Positions 32,763-39,201 of a stretch of DNA of 39,201 bases are shown piece by piece (position 1 is the first letter of the stretch; each line of letters begins with the position of its first letter). The stretch spans positions 1,802,217-1,841,417 of the forward strand of contig BFEA01000067.1 of NCBI GenBank assembly GCA_003427395.1, written 5' to 3'. This stretch comes from Chara braunii. Taxonomy: Eukaryota > Streptophyta > Charophyceae > Charales > Characeae. A program made the position numbers and the translations under genes. The notes beneath the pieces are model-generated. The model searched no databases. It saw nothing but the letters and a program-made list of their open reading frames with translations, and had not been told where the DNA came from.

Positions 32763-33096
32763 AGAAGAGTTTGGTAGTGGTGTAGTGAGATGTAAAGCCA
32801 CATGATTGAGATGATATAAAACTTGAAGGCAGGTTTCTTTTTTATTTTCTTTTCTTTTTCAAAACGAGGCTATATTCTTATCTCAATTCACCTTTCACTA
32901 CCCACCCACCACTACTCCTAAGACAGGGGATGCCTGCGAGCATAACTACCTCTTACAGTGAAGGGGATATTACATGTTGCCCCTTGCCTTAGTGGTCCCG
33001 GGTGCAAGGTTAGGGCCTCCGGTGGTCCGGCTAACACAATGACTGAGCATTTTGCCAGGAGCTGCACATCACTTTTCTTCGTCCCTCGCCCACATT

Positions 33097-33372
33097 GAGT
33101 AACAGCAGTGTCTAAGGGCAACACTCTCCCACACACCATACACAATCCACTCACACACACTCACACACTCACACTCACACCAGTGCTGGATGACTTGAGT
33201 AACAGCCGTGTCTAAGGGCAACACTCTCCCACACACCAGACACAATCCACTCACACACACACACACACTCACACTCACACCAGTGCTGGATGACTTGAGT
33301 AACAGCCATGTCTAAGGGCAACACTCTCCCACACACCGTACACAATCTACTCACACACACTCACACCAGCGT
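33097..33372. repeat. 100-bp minisatellite with internal CA/CTCACA
   Basis: GAGTAACAGC then TGTCTAAGGGCAACACTCTC starts at 33,097, 33,197 and 33,297, a period of exactly 100 bp. Each unit contains a CACTCACACAC microsatellite core and ends CCAGTGCTGGATGACTT. Near identity suggests recent expansion. Cys/Val-rich minus-strand frames are repeat translations. Confidence 0.95.
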
Positions 33373-33465
33373 TGGCTTTTTCATCCTCAAATCTACTAGG
33401 CAGCAATTGGCAGGGATGGACGCCCATAATCTATACGAGGAGATCCATACTAGCTAGTTGACATC

Positions 33466-33539
33466 TCCGTCGTAGTCTAGTCTGGTTAGGATACCTGGCT
33501 CTCACCCAGGCGACCCGGGTTCGAGTCCCGGCGACGGAA
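33466..33539 (+). tRNA. tRNA-Glu (anticodon CTC)
   Basis: A full cloverleaf can be drawn. The acceptor stem TCCGTCG pairs perfectly with CGACGGA (33,532-33,538), with A as discriminator. The anticodon stem CCTGG/CCAGG has loop CTCTCAC and anticodon CTC at 33,501-33,503. The T stem CCGGG/CCCGG has loop TTCGAGT. The B box GGTTCGAGTCC is perfect. The D loop seems one base longer than in typical plant tRNA-Glu. No intron. No TTTT terminator follows closely (the first run of four T is near 33,628), and a repeated body begins directly after it, so a tRNA-headed SINE is an alternative. Confidence 0.9.
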
Positions 33540-33860
33540 TTGGCGATGATGATAGTGTGCTGCGTGGGACTGCCGTTCCCGTCATTGCTGATGCCGAGAT
33601 GCATCGGGGCACATTGTCTGAGCCTTCTTTTGGGCTCTTGCTTTCTTGCTTGGGGCAGACATTGTCTGAGCCTTCTGTTGTGCTCTTGCAATGATGATGA
33701 TGTGCTGCGTGGGAATATTGTCTCCGTCGTTGCTGATGCCAAGCTGCATCGGGGCACAACATTGTCTGAGCCTTCTTTTGTGCTCTTGCTCCCTGTTGTT
33801 GCTGATGCCAGATGCATCGGGGCACATTGTCTGAGCCTTCCTTTGGGCTTTTGCTGCTTC
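33540..33860. repeat. Tandem repeat body downstream of tRNA-Glu
   Basis: CATTGTCTGAGCCTTC occurs four times (about 33,612, 33,659, 33,750 and 33,826). GCATCGGGGCAC occurs three times, and GATGATGATGTGCTGCGTGGGA-like words twice. Spacing is uneven (47-91 bp). Long frames on both strands here (plus 33,540-34,028; minus 33,502-34,002) are translations of this repeat and are not accepted as genes. Confidence 0.8.
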
Positions 33861-33977
33861 TGTACCGCAGTTTTTCTGCCGGTCTATTTTTTAGTTTGTA
33901 ATCCGTCTTCAGGAACTTTCTCGAGACGTCGTTATCTCTCATTGTTGAAAACGACCTCCATCGTAACGATGGACGTC

Positions 33978-34072
33978 GCTCCACTACTTTCGACATGCAC
34001 AAAAGACCAAATCATGGAGGTGTTGTAGCGGAAGATTCACTCTCGTTTTGCACATTTCGAGAGTAGTGGAGC
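33978..34072. repeat. 27-bp imperfect inverted repeat
   Basis: GCTCCACTACTTTCGACATG (from 33,978) is mirrored by CGAGAGTAGTGGAGC (to 34,072) across a 41-base centre. There are about three mismatches and one small offset. The centre contains the inverted AGAATGAATCTTC-family motif. Confidence 0.7.
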
Positions 34073-34455
34073 GAGGCCCGATCGTTTCGGGAGCACTGCC
34101 GGTGCATAGAGGGACCGTCCTTCGTTTCCAGCTAATCAAGCAGTCTGGTCGCGTGGAAGATCGACAATGCGACACGTGGACGCTTGTCATCCTTGGGCGG
34201 GAAACGCGTCGTAAAGAGCCCGGACGGAGTGTTCGCAACGACGATGTGCCTTTCTCGGTCTTTTCGCTTATGTACAAGCTTCCACTGATCTGTACACTTT
34301 TTCACATTAGGACGGCGGCTACCTTCACGCAGTGTTTCAATGCGTATTTTTCCCGTCTCTACTCTATTAGTAGATCTCATGAAAAGTATTGCATACGCCA
34401 TCTCGTGTGCATTCGTGAGCATACCTCGGCGGGAGACCGACCCGAAAGTATTCGA

Positions 34456-34620
34456 TTTCCCGTGCCGATCGGTGAGTGGTGAAAATCAGTTCTAGCCCGC
34501 TCGTCGGTGCATACCGAACATCAGTTTTCAATTTTCCGTGCCCCTCGGTGGATGGTGAATATCAGTTCTACCCCGCTCTTCGGTGGATACAGAAAATCAA
34601 TCAGTTCTTCCCCGCTCTTT
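34456..34620. repeat. 77-bp tandem repeat upstream of TAP46-like gene
   Basis: Two units begin TTTCCCGTGCC (34,456) and TTTTCCGTGCC (34,532-34,533), and contain CAGTTCTA and CCCGCTC. A partial third unit (ATCAGTTCTTCCCCGCTCTT) ends at 34,620. The units lie 330-500 bp before the start codon and may fall in promoter or 5' UTR. Confidence 0.8.
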
Positions 34621-34849
34621 TTTTCGGAAGAAGTCACACTCATTTTTTGCGGTGGCGGTGTTATCGTGTACTTGCCGGAGACCTTACGCGCGGGGGGATT
34701 TTGCCCAACAGCGTCGGCAAGCCGGAATTTGCCCTTGGTCGTCAGGCAAACTGGAGAGACTGCAGAGGGGGAGAAATCGAGAAACTGCTCGCTCAGCTAA
34801 CCTGGCCACGCCAGGTGCACCTATTTTTCTACTCCAAGAGTGGCGGCGC

Positions 34850-34855
34850 CACGTG
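34850..34855. promoter_or_regulatory. G-box (CACGTG)
   Basis: A CACGTG core in GCCACGTGGG, about 97 bp before the TAP46-like ATG. The G-box is a known bHLH/bZIP site in plants. Its function here is inferred only from position. Confidence 0.35.
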
Positions 34856-34951
34856 GGACCGTGGTGGTGGTGGCCATCCTTAACAATCGGAGAAGAAGAA
34901 GAGCTGACCCTTCTTGCACCTTTGTGAGGTCAGCTGCTCGGCGAAGCTGCC

Positions 34952-36259
34952 ATGGATCAAGCTTGTAATACGCCAGACGACGGCGTTCCCCTGCGTGTAC
35001 TCTTCGAATCTGGGGAGAGGATACATACGCAAGCAGACTCTCTGCTCCTCGGACCCGGGTCGAAGGGTGAGGGAGAGCTTAAGCGGGGGTGCGAAACCCT
35101 ACTGAAATGCCTAAGACTGGTGGAGGTTCTAGGGTTGTTCTCTCCCAACGAGGACAAAGACGACATTGTGACGGGGGACATCAGATACCTACTGGTACCG
35201 TACTATCTAGCGGACCTGATGCAGAGGCGAGTTGATGGGGACAGGAAGGAGCACGTGAGGCTTTCCCGCCTACATCTCTCTGCATTCGTCAGGTCTTGTG
35301 ATCGTCTAGGTCTTCTGCCTGAGGGAGACCGGGAGGCCATCTCCCGCGAGAAGCCTGCGGATCTGCAGACGCGGCGAACGGAGAAGATTGCGCGGTTCAA
35401 GCGCCAACGAGCGGCGGAGGCGAAATTGCAGGAACTGGCGGGGCTGCGGGAGAGAAGATTGCGCTCATCGCAGGCGGGCGCGCAAGGACCAGCGGAGGGG
35501 GGCGATGATAACTCGACGCTTGCTGAAGAGGAGTGCGACGACGAGGAAAGAGAGCTCTGGTTTCTTAAGATAGGCTTGGCGTTAGCCAAGGCCCTCGATT
35601 TACTCGATTCCCTACAGCGAGAGGAAGAACTTCTAACGGCCTCACGGGACGACGGCGGCAATCTGAGAGAAGAGTATCAGAAGGCTGTTATGGATGAGCG
35701 ATTGGCAAAGGCAGAGAGACAGCACAGGGAGATGGCGGCAAGTGCAGCCGCTGGGAGAGGAGGAGATAGACGGCACGTGTCACTGATCGGCAGGGATGCG
35801 ATCGAGGGAAGGCGTTCTGGCGGCGGCGGCGGGGCATCGGTGGGACCGCTGTCCTCACGGCTAGGGCATGCTCAGCATTTGTCCCAGCATCGATGCCCTC
35901 ACCAAATTTTCGGTCCCGCGAGCTTGATGGGGAAGACCGCGGCGGGAGAGAGGGATCGCCTTGTGTCCCAGGTGTTCCAACCAAGCCACCTGTTGCCCAA
36001 ATACAGTATTGAGCAGGCAGGCTTGATGGAGATGCGGATGATGGAGAGATGGCAGGCTGACCAGAGGGCGGCGATGGAGGACGCGGCTGCCAAGGGTGAT
36101 AAGAAAGCACAGAAGGCGTTGAGGGGAAACACCGAGGGCAGCGACGACGATGAAGACGATGATGACGATGATGCGGTTATGAAGGCCAGGGCTTGGGATG
36201 ACTGGAAGGACGAGCACCGAAGAGGCGAGGGTAATTCCAGACTAACGCCCTGCGGCTGA
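34952..36259 (+). CDS. TAP46: TAP46/Tap42/alpha4 family PP2A-associated protein
   Basis: Complete 435-residue frame. Proteins of this family bind the catalytic subunits of PP2A, PP4 and PP6 in the cytosol and nucleus, and act as TOR effectors. Seen here: LFESGERIH at the N terminus (residues 17-25); LVPYYLADL (81-89), in the helical repeat domain; KIARFKRQRAAEAKL (145-159), the basic signature helix that lies in the phosphatase-binding region; EERELWFLKIGLA (198-210); VFQPSHLLPKYSIEQAGLMEM (341-361, hallmark C-terminal motif); an acidic Asp/Glu tract (397-407); and the typical end KARAWDDWKDEHRRG (411-425) with LTPCG. A Gly/Arg-rich insert (about 266-296) makes it about 30 residues longer than flowering-plant TAP46. 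The start has a strong context (GCTGCCATGG). No intron interrupts the frame, so it is either an intronless gene or an intact retrocopy. Antisense frames over it are shadows. Confidence 0.95.
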   Translation: MDQACNTPDDGVPLRVLFESGERIHTQADSLLLGPGSKGEGELKRGCETLLKCLRLVEVLGLFSPNEDKDDIVTGDIRYLLVPYYLADLMQRRVDGDRKEHVRLSRLHLSAFVRSCDRLGLLPEGDREAISREKPADLQTRRTEKIARFKRQRAAEAKLQELAGLRERRLRSSQAGAQGPAEGGDDNSTLAEEECDDEERELWFLKIGLALAKALDLLDSLQREEELLTASRDDGGNLREEYQKAVMDERLAKAERQHREMAASAAAGRGGDRRHVSLIGRDAIEGRRSGGGGGASVGPLSSRLGHAQHLSQHRCPHQIFGPASLMGKTAAGERDRLVSQVFQPSHLLPKYSIEQAGLMEMRMMERWQADQRAAMEDAAAKGDKKAQKALRGNTEGSDDDEDDDDDDAVMKARAWDDWKDEHRRGEGNSRLTPCG

Positions 36260-36740
36260 TGGGCGTAAAAGATGGGGAGTTGGAAGCGCTGCGCGCCGTG
36301 CTCGGTAGGTGAAAGAAGTGGGGTTTGTTGAAGTGGTCAATAATAGCAGGACGACGCGAAACGACGAAGCCAGGGTAGTTCTAGTAGATAGACTAAGGGC
36401 CAGATCCCACTAGCCCCTATTGTTCATTTCTGACCGTTGATCTTCGTAATCGAGGGTGAAAGATGAATAACCCAGGGAAGTGGGATCTGACCCTAACTCC
36501 CTGCAGCCGATGGGCGTAGAAGATGGGGAATTGAAACTGCTGCGCGCCGTGATCGGCAGGTGAAAGTGGGGTTTGTTTGAGTGGCGACTACCGGTAGCGC
36601 AGGACGAGGAACGAAGAAGCCACAGGGTACTTCGAGATCAACCAACTCCCTGCAGCTGATGGGCGTATAAGATGGGGAGGTAGGGGTGCTGTTGAGTAGG
36701 TAAAAGTGGGGTTTGAGTGGTTTTAATAGCAGGAGGGCAA
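36242..36740 (+). repeat. Three tandem copies of the TAP46 stop-codon/3' flank
   Basis: Units begin CTAACGCCCTGCGGCTGATG (36,242, the gene's last codons and stop), CTAACTCCCTGCAGCCGATG (36,493) and CCAACTCCCTGCAGCTGATG (36,643). Each continues GGGCGTA, AAGATGGGGA and GTGAAA/GTAAAAGTGGGGTTTG. Offsets are 251 and 150 bp. The extra 101 bp in unit 1 is the MITE-like insert. Unit 2 has CGA where unit 1 has the TGA stop. Confidence 0.85.
36396..36493. mobile_element. 98-bp MITE-like element with TA flanks
   Basis: Terminal inverted repeats AGGGCCAGATCCCACT and AGTGGGATCTGACCC differ at one position. TA lies on both sides. There is no coding capacity. Removing it restores a ~150-bp spacing between stop-codon units 1 and 2, independent support that it is an insertion. 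TA target duplication suggests a Tc1/mariner- or PIF-like non-autonomous element, but the family is not determined. Confidence 0.65.
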
Positions 36741-37240
36741 TCGTCATAATTGGGCGGGCAGGAGAAGTAAGTAAACGCGCTCCTGATGATAGAGTAAGTT
36801 GAGTGGTTGGGGGGTTTGGGAGATGAGTGTCCTTCACCCAGGCAGGTAGGTAGGTAGTTTGGGATTTTGCTGACTGCTCGGAAATGGGGCGGCGTGAAGA
36901 TGATACGACCTCTCGATTATGTGGCGCGTTGTCTCCCGCTTACACGTGTTCATAGTATACAAAGGGCCGTGCTCGTAGCTAGGGTTTTGAAAATTAGACT
37001 AAGTAGAAGAAACATGTTGAGAGTTGGAACTCATAAAATAGGTGATTGTTGGTTCAGGAGGAAGGTCATTTTTTTTTATTTTCATCGTCGGCCGGCGATG
37101 ATCATGCGGCCGCCAGTGTTTCTTCTTCTGCTGGGTGGTGTCTGAATCAGCGCGTCCGCCAACTATATACCCGTCTTCTACCGAACAAAGCGCACGGTCA
37201 TTAAATCTGTATTTGGGGAAAACGGAAACAATGACCGTGC
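36741..37240. other. Noncoding stretch
   Basis: No gene recognised. GGTAGGTAGGTAG lies at about 36,844-36,857, and a GACCGTGCG / CGCACGGTC inverted pair lies at 37,191-37,242. Confidence 0.55.
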
Positions 37241-37480
37241 GTTCTATATGCAGAAAGGGGGACGCCGGGTAGGTAGGGGTTTATTACTGGCTGATCCTTG
37301 GGAGCAGATTGTTGTTGTCGACGCTATATATCTCCTGGACAGGTATAAAGTTTGGCTTGCGCGCTCCTTGTCTCCACTGGACGTCCTTGTGTTGTATCTT
37401 TTTATATCCTTTCTTGAACATGTTTCTTTGGCCATTGAGAACATCATCGCTGCTGAAGGAGCACCGAGTTCCTTTTTTTT

Positions 37481-37676
37481 TTCAAGATAACCAACTGGTG
37501 TGTTCGACTGCAGCGTTTCGTCGACACCAATCTGCAGTCCTTGGTGTGCGTCGCGCTTTGCTACCCGAATCTTTGTGAGCAGCTTCCCATTTGTTTTCAA
37601 GATAACCAACTGGTGTGTTCGACTGCAGCGCTCCGTCGACATCAATCTGCAGTCCTTGGTGTGCGTCGCGCTTCGC
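37481..37676 (+). repeat. Direct tandem duplication, 115-bp offset
   Basis: TTCAAGATAACCAACTGGTG, then GACTGCAGCG and CAGTCCTTGGTGTGCGTCGC at 37,481-37,561 recurs at 37,596-37,676 with only a few differences. Both copies are open in a shared frame, but the frames end at once outside the repeat. Confidence 0.9.
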
Positions 37677-37727
37677 TAAGCAGCCAAAGCCACCTTAATG
37701 CCAGTCGCATTACGTCAAAGACGATCT

Positions 37728-37847
37728 ACCTTTTTTTTTTTTTTTCCTTTTTTTTTCTTTCTTTCCCTTTTGGCATCTGGACTCGAACGCGGGTTTATAC
37801 ATTTCAACAGTTCATAGGTGTACCAACTGCGCTAGGCCCCGTCGGTT
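37728..37847 (-). mobile_element. tRNA-derived SINE with A-rich tail
   Basis: On the minus strand: box A TAGCGCAGTTGG (37,823-37,834), 32 bases, box B GCGTTCGAGTCC (37,779-37,790), then an A-rich tail of about 40 bases (37,770 down to 37,731). AGATGTCTTGG and AGATCGTCTTTG flank it, a plausible slightly decayed target-site duplication. The acceptor arm does not pair, so it is not a tRNA. Shares AACTGTTGAAATGTA with the heads at 3,981 and 18,400. Confidence 0.7.
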
Positions 37848-37959
37848 CCAAGACATCTTCCTCTCATATCCACCCCCAGACGTGGAGAAGAAGACGGCAG
37901 AGGACCTGGGTCTGCCCTTCTCTGCCTTCTCGAAATTGGGTTGCCCGATACACGAAGAA

Positions 37960-38068
37960 ATGTCTTTTTCTTTTTCTTTCTTTCCTTCTTTCCTTCTTTC
38001 CTTCTTTCCTTCTTTTTCTTTGTTTTTTCTTTTTCTTTCTTTCTTTTTTTTTCTTTGTTTTCTTTCTT
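37960..38068. repeat. Pyrimidine (CTTT)n tract
   Basis: About 100 bases of CTTT, CTTTC and TTCC repeats. It reads as Ser/Phe/Leu on plus and Lys/Glu on minus, both artefacts. Confidence 0.95.
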
Positions 38069-38183
38069 GCGCGGAGAATCTCTTTGACGGAATGCCGATC
38101 GCGACGACAGGCGAGGGAACTGCCTTTGACTACCGCTGTCTCTCTCTCTCTCTCTTATGCTAGCTACTTTTTTTTTTTTTTTC

Positions 38184-38241
38184 CCCTCCACGCTGATCCA
38201 CTCTGTATCGTTCCAATTTGAACGGAATGTCCCGAAGGGAC
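38184..38241 (-). pseudogene. U6 snRNA 5'-half retropseudogene with poly(A)
   Basis: The minus strand starts GTCCCTTCGGGACATTCCG, then has AAATTGGAACGATACAGAG and GATCAGCGTGG, and runs into about 18 A (38,183 down to 38,168). This is the best-preserved U6 5' half in the window, with an intact ACAGAG. It is cut at about nucleotide 55. A truncated body plus A tail is what LINE-mediated retroposition would give. No tRNA-like head precedes it. Confidence 0.85.
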
Positions 38242-38262
38242 ATTGTCATTCTCTCAATCCCA

Positions 38263-38395
38263 GGCCTCACATCTCTCTGATTGCATCTCTCTGATTGCAT
38301 CTCTCTGATTGCATCGTCTGTCTCTTCGTAAGAGGCGCGTTGGAGATCCGGAAGAGACAGACGAGGCATGACATCTCTCTGATTGCATCTCTCTG
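38263..38395. repeat. GCATCTCTCTGATT 14-bp repeat with 13-bp inverted repeat
   Basis: ATCTCTCTGATTGC occurs at least four times. The array is interrupted by perfect arms CGTCTGTCTCTTC (38,315-38,327) and GAAGAGACAGACG (38,351-38,363) around a 23-base centre, followed by a return to the same 14-bp repeat. This suggests a small foldback insertion inside the array. Confidence 0.8.
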
Positions 38396-38479
38396 AGGGA
38401 ACCGACCATCTAGGGTCCTCCGTGGTTTACTGTTTGTACATAGGAGGTTTGGGAGAGGCTTGGAAGAAGCTACAGTAGG

Positions 38480-39085
38480 TCAGGGTTCGAACCTCGGCAG
38501 AGGCCAGGATGGTTAGAACCTCGGAAGAGGCCAGGGCTGGAGAGCCTTGGAAAAGGCCACGGCGAACCTCGGAAGAGGCTTCGGTGCGCGGATTTTACTG
38601 ATTGGATTGGATCATTGTCCACAAGACGCGTAGCAGGGCACAGCTCGCCAGCATCGAGGAGACAAGAGGCGTCGATTTGACTGAATCGACTGTCCAGGGG
38701 TCAGCGGTTCACTGTTTGTTGTAGGTTAGGTAGGAGGCTGAGAGGGGCTCGGAAAAGGCCAGGGTTCGAACCTCGGAAGTGTTCAGGGTTAGAACCTCGG
38801 AAGAAAGAAGCTAGGTCAGGGTTAGAACCTTAATTTGGAAGGAAGAAGCTCGGTAGAGGCTACTGAGGGGGGCTAGAACCTTAATTTGGAAGGAAGAAGC
38901 TCGGAAAAGGGCTACTGGGGTTAAGACCCTTAGTTGGGAATAGGCACAGGAGAGGCTCCGCATGTACTCCTCGGGTTATTTCGGATTGCATCATCCGCAA
39001 GTGACCCCTCATCAGGGCCCAGCTTGTCAACATCCATCCAGGTGGCACTGCATCTCTCTCTACACTGGCACTGCATCTCTCTCTC
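38480..39085. repeat. Degenerate minisatellite (GAACCTCGGAAGAGGCCAGG)
   Basis: The words GAACCTCGGAAGAGGC, CAGGGTTCGAACCTCGG and AACCTTAATTTGGAAGGAAG recur about a dozen times. Two longer units are bounded by a TGCATCATCCGCAAG / TGGATCATTGTCCACAAG-like block. GGTTCGAACCTC looks like a tRNA B box, but there is no box A at a proper distance. GGCACTGCATCTCTCTC is duplicated at 39,044-39,085. The remainder to 39,201 holds nothing recognised. Confidence 0.8.
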
Positions 39086-39201
39086 CACTCCGTGACAGAA
39101 GGTTAACCGACCCCCCATTTTTCACCTCCATTTATAAAAAAAACAAAGGGTCATTTTAACCATACTTCACACCAATCTGTAGAGTGCACTTCTTACTAAC
39201 T

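Noticed and set aside
33502-34028. ORFs of 162-166 codons on both strands next to the tRNA
   Set aside because: Both are translations of the same tandem repeat body and share no motif with known proteins.
34476-34927. ORFs upstream of TAP46 as a separate gene or upstream ORF
   Set aside because: They run through the 77-bp tandem repeat, in three frames at once. Without transcript data none can be supported.
35203-36217. Long minus-strand ORFs over TAP46
   Set aside because: Shadows of the GC-rich coding sequence. The plus-strand protein has clear family motifs.
37832-38191. 119-codon Lys/Glu-rich minus ORF and plus-strand Phe/Ser ORFs
   Set aside because: Generated by the CTTT tract. No conserved domain.
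38485-38780. GGTTCGAACCTC as tRNA B boxes
   Set aside because: The word is a palindromic part of the minisatellite and no box A or cloverleaf accompanies it.

Overview
This is a window of eukaryotic nuclear DNA, almost certainly from the green-plant (streptophyte) lineage. The one confident protein gene is a plant-type TAP46/Tap42/alpha4 homologue. The U6 snRNA-derived sequences carry the plant-type 5' end (GTCCCTTCGGG-like). The rest is microsatellites, degenerate minisatellites, tRNA-derived retroposons, MITE-like foldbacks and duplicated blocks, with one assembly gap. A repeat-rich charophyte such as a stonewort would fit, but that is a guess. No bacterial operon, CRISPR array, rRNA gene or recognisable transposase or reverse-transcriptase ORF was found.

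Layout. 0-2.5 kb: GT, TTGG, CT/CA and TTC microsatellites and a decayed 133-bp tandem repeat. 2.56-4.95 kb and 15.6-17.8 kb: two direct copies (A and B) of a composite repeat of about 2.2-2.4 kb, holding tRNA-like modules and an antisense U6 3' half. 5-15.5 kb: AT-rich noncoding DNA with a G-rich island (6.84-7.09 kb), two copies of repeat D (7.6 and 8.5 kb), an 18-bp tandem (10.9 kb) and a tRNA-like/U6 composite (12.1-12.4 kb). 18.2-19.5 kb: a second, full-length tRNA-like/U6 composite, the N gap, and a 349-bp insertion recognisable because the 12.5-kb copy lacks it. 20.7 kb: twin hairpins. 22.5-24.7 kb: purine-rich repeats. 24.2-26.4 kb: ATT microsatellites. 26.9-29.0 kb: an array of about 30 imperfect palindromic units. 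30-33.4 kb: further repeats and palindromes. 33.47 kb: a tRNA-Glu(CTC) gene or tRNA-headed SINE. 34.95-36.26 kb: the TAP46-like gene, with a tandemly repeated stop-codon/3'-flank segment carrying a MITE. 37.5-39.2 kb: small duplications, a tRNA-derived SINE with poly(A) and probable target-site duplication, a truncated U6 retropseudogene, and minisatellites.

Two structures deserve most attention. The first is the hairpin array at 26.9-29.0 kb. Its arms change in concert and it has a higher-order period near 420 bp. The second is a repeat family in which a pol III-type tRNA-like head and a U6 snRNA sequence are joined. Two copies share the head, the spacer and the junction. There is no gene network to describe. 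TAP46 would act in TOR/PP2A signalling, and everything else is repeat biology or possible small RNA.
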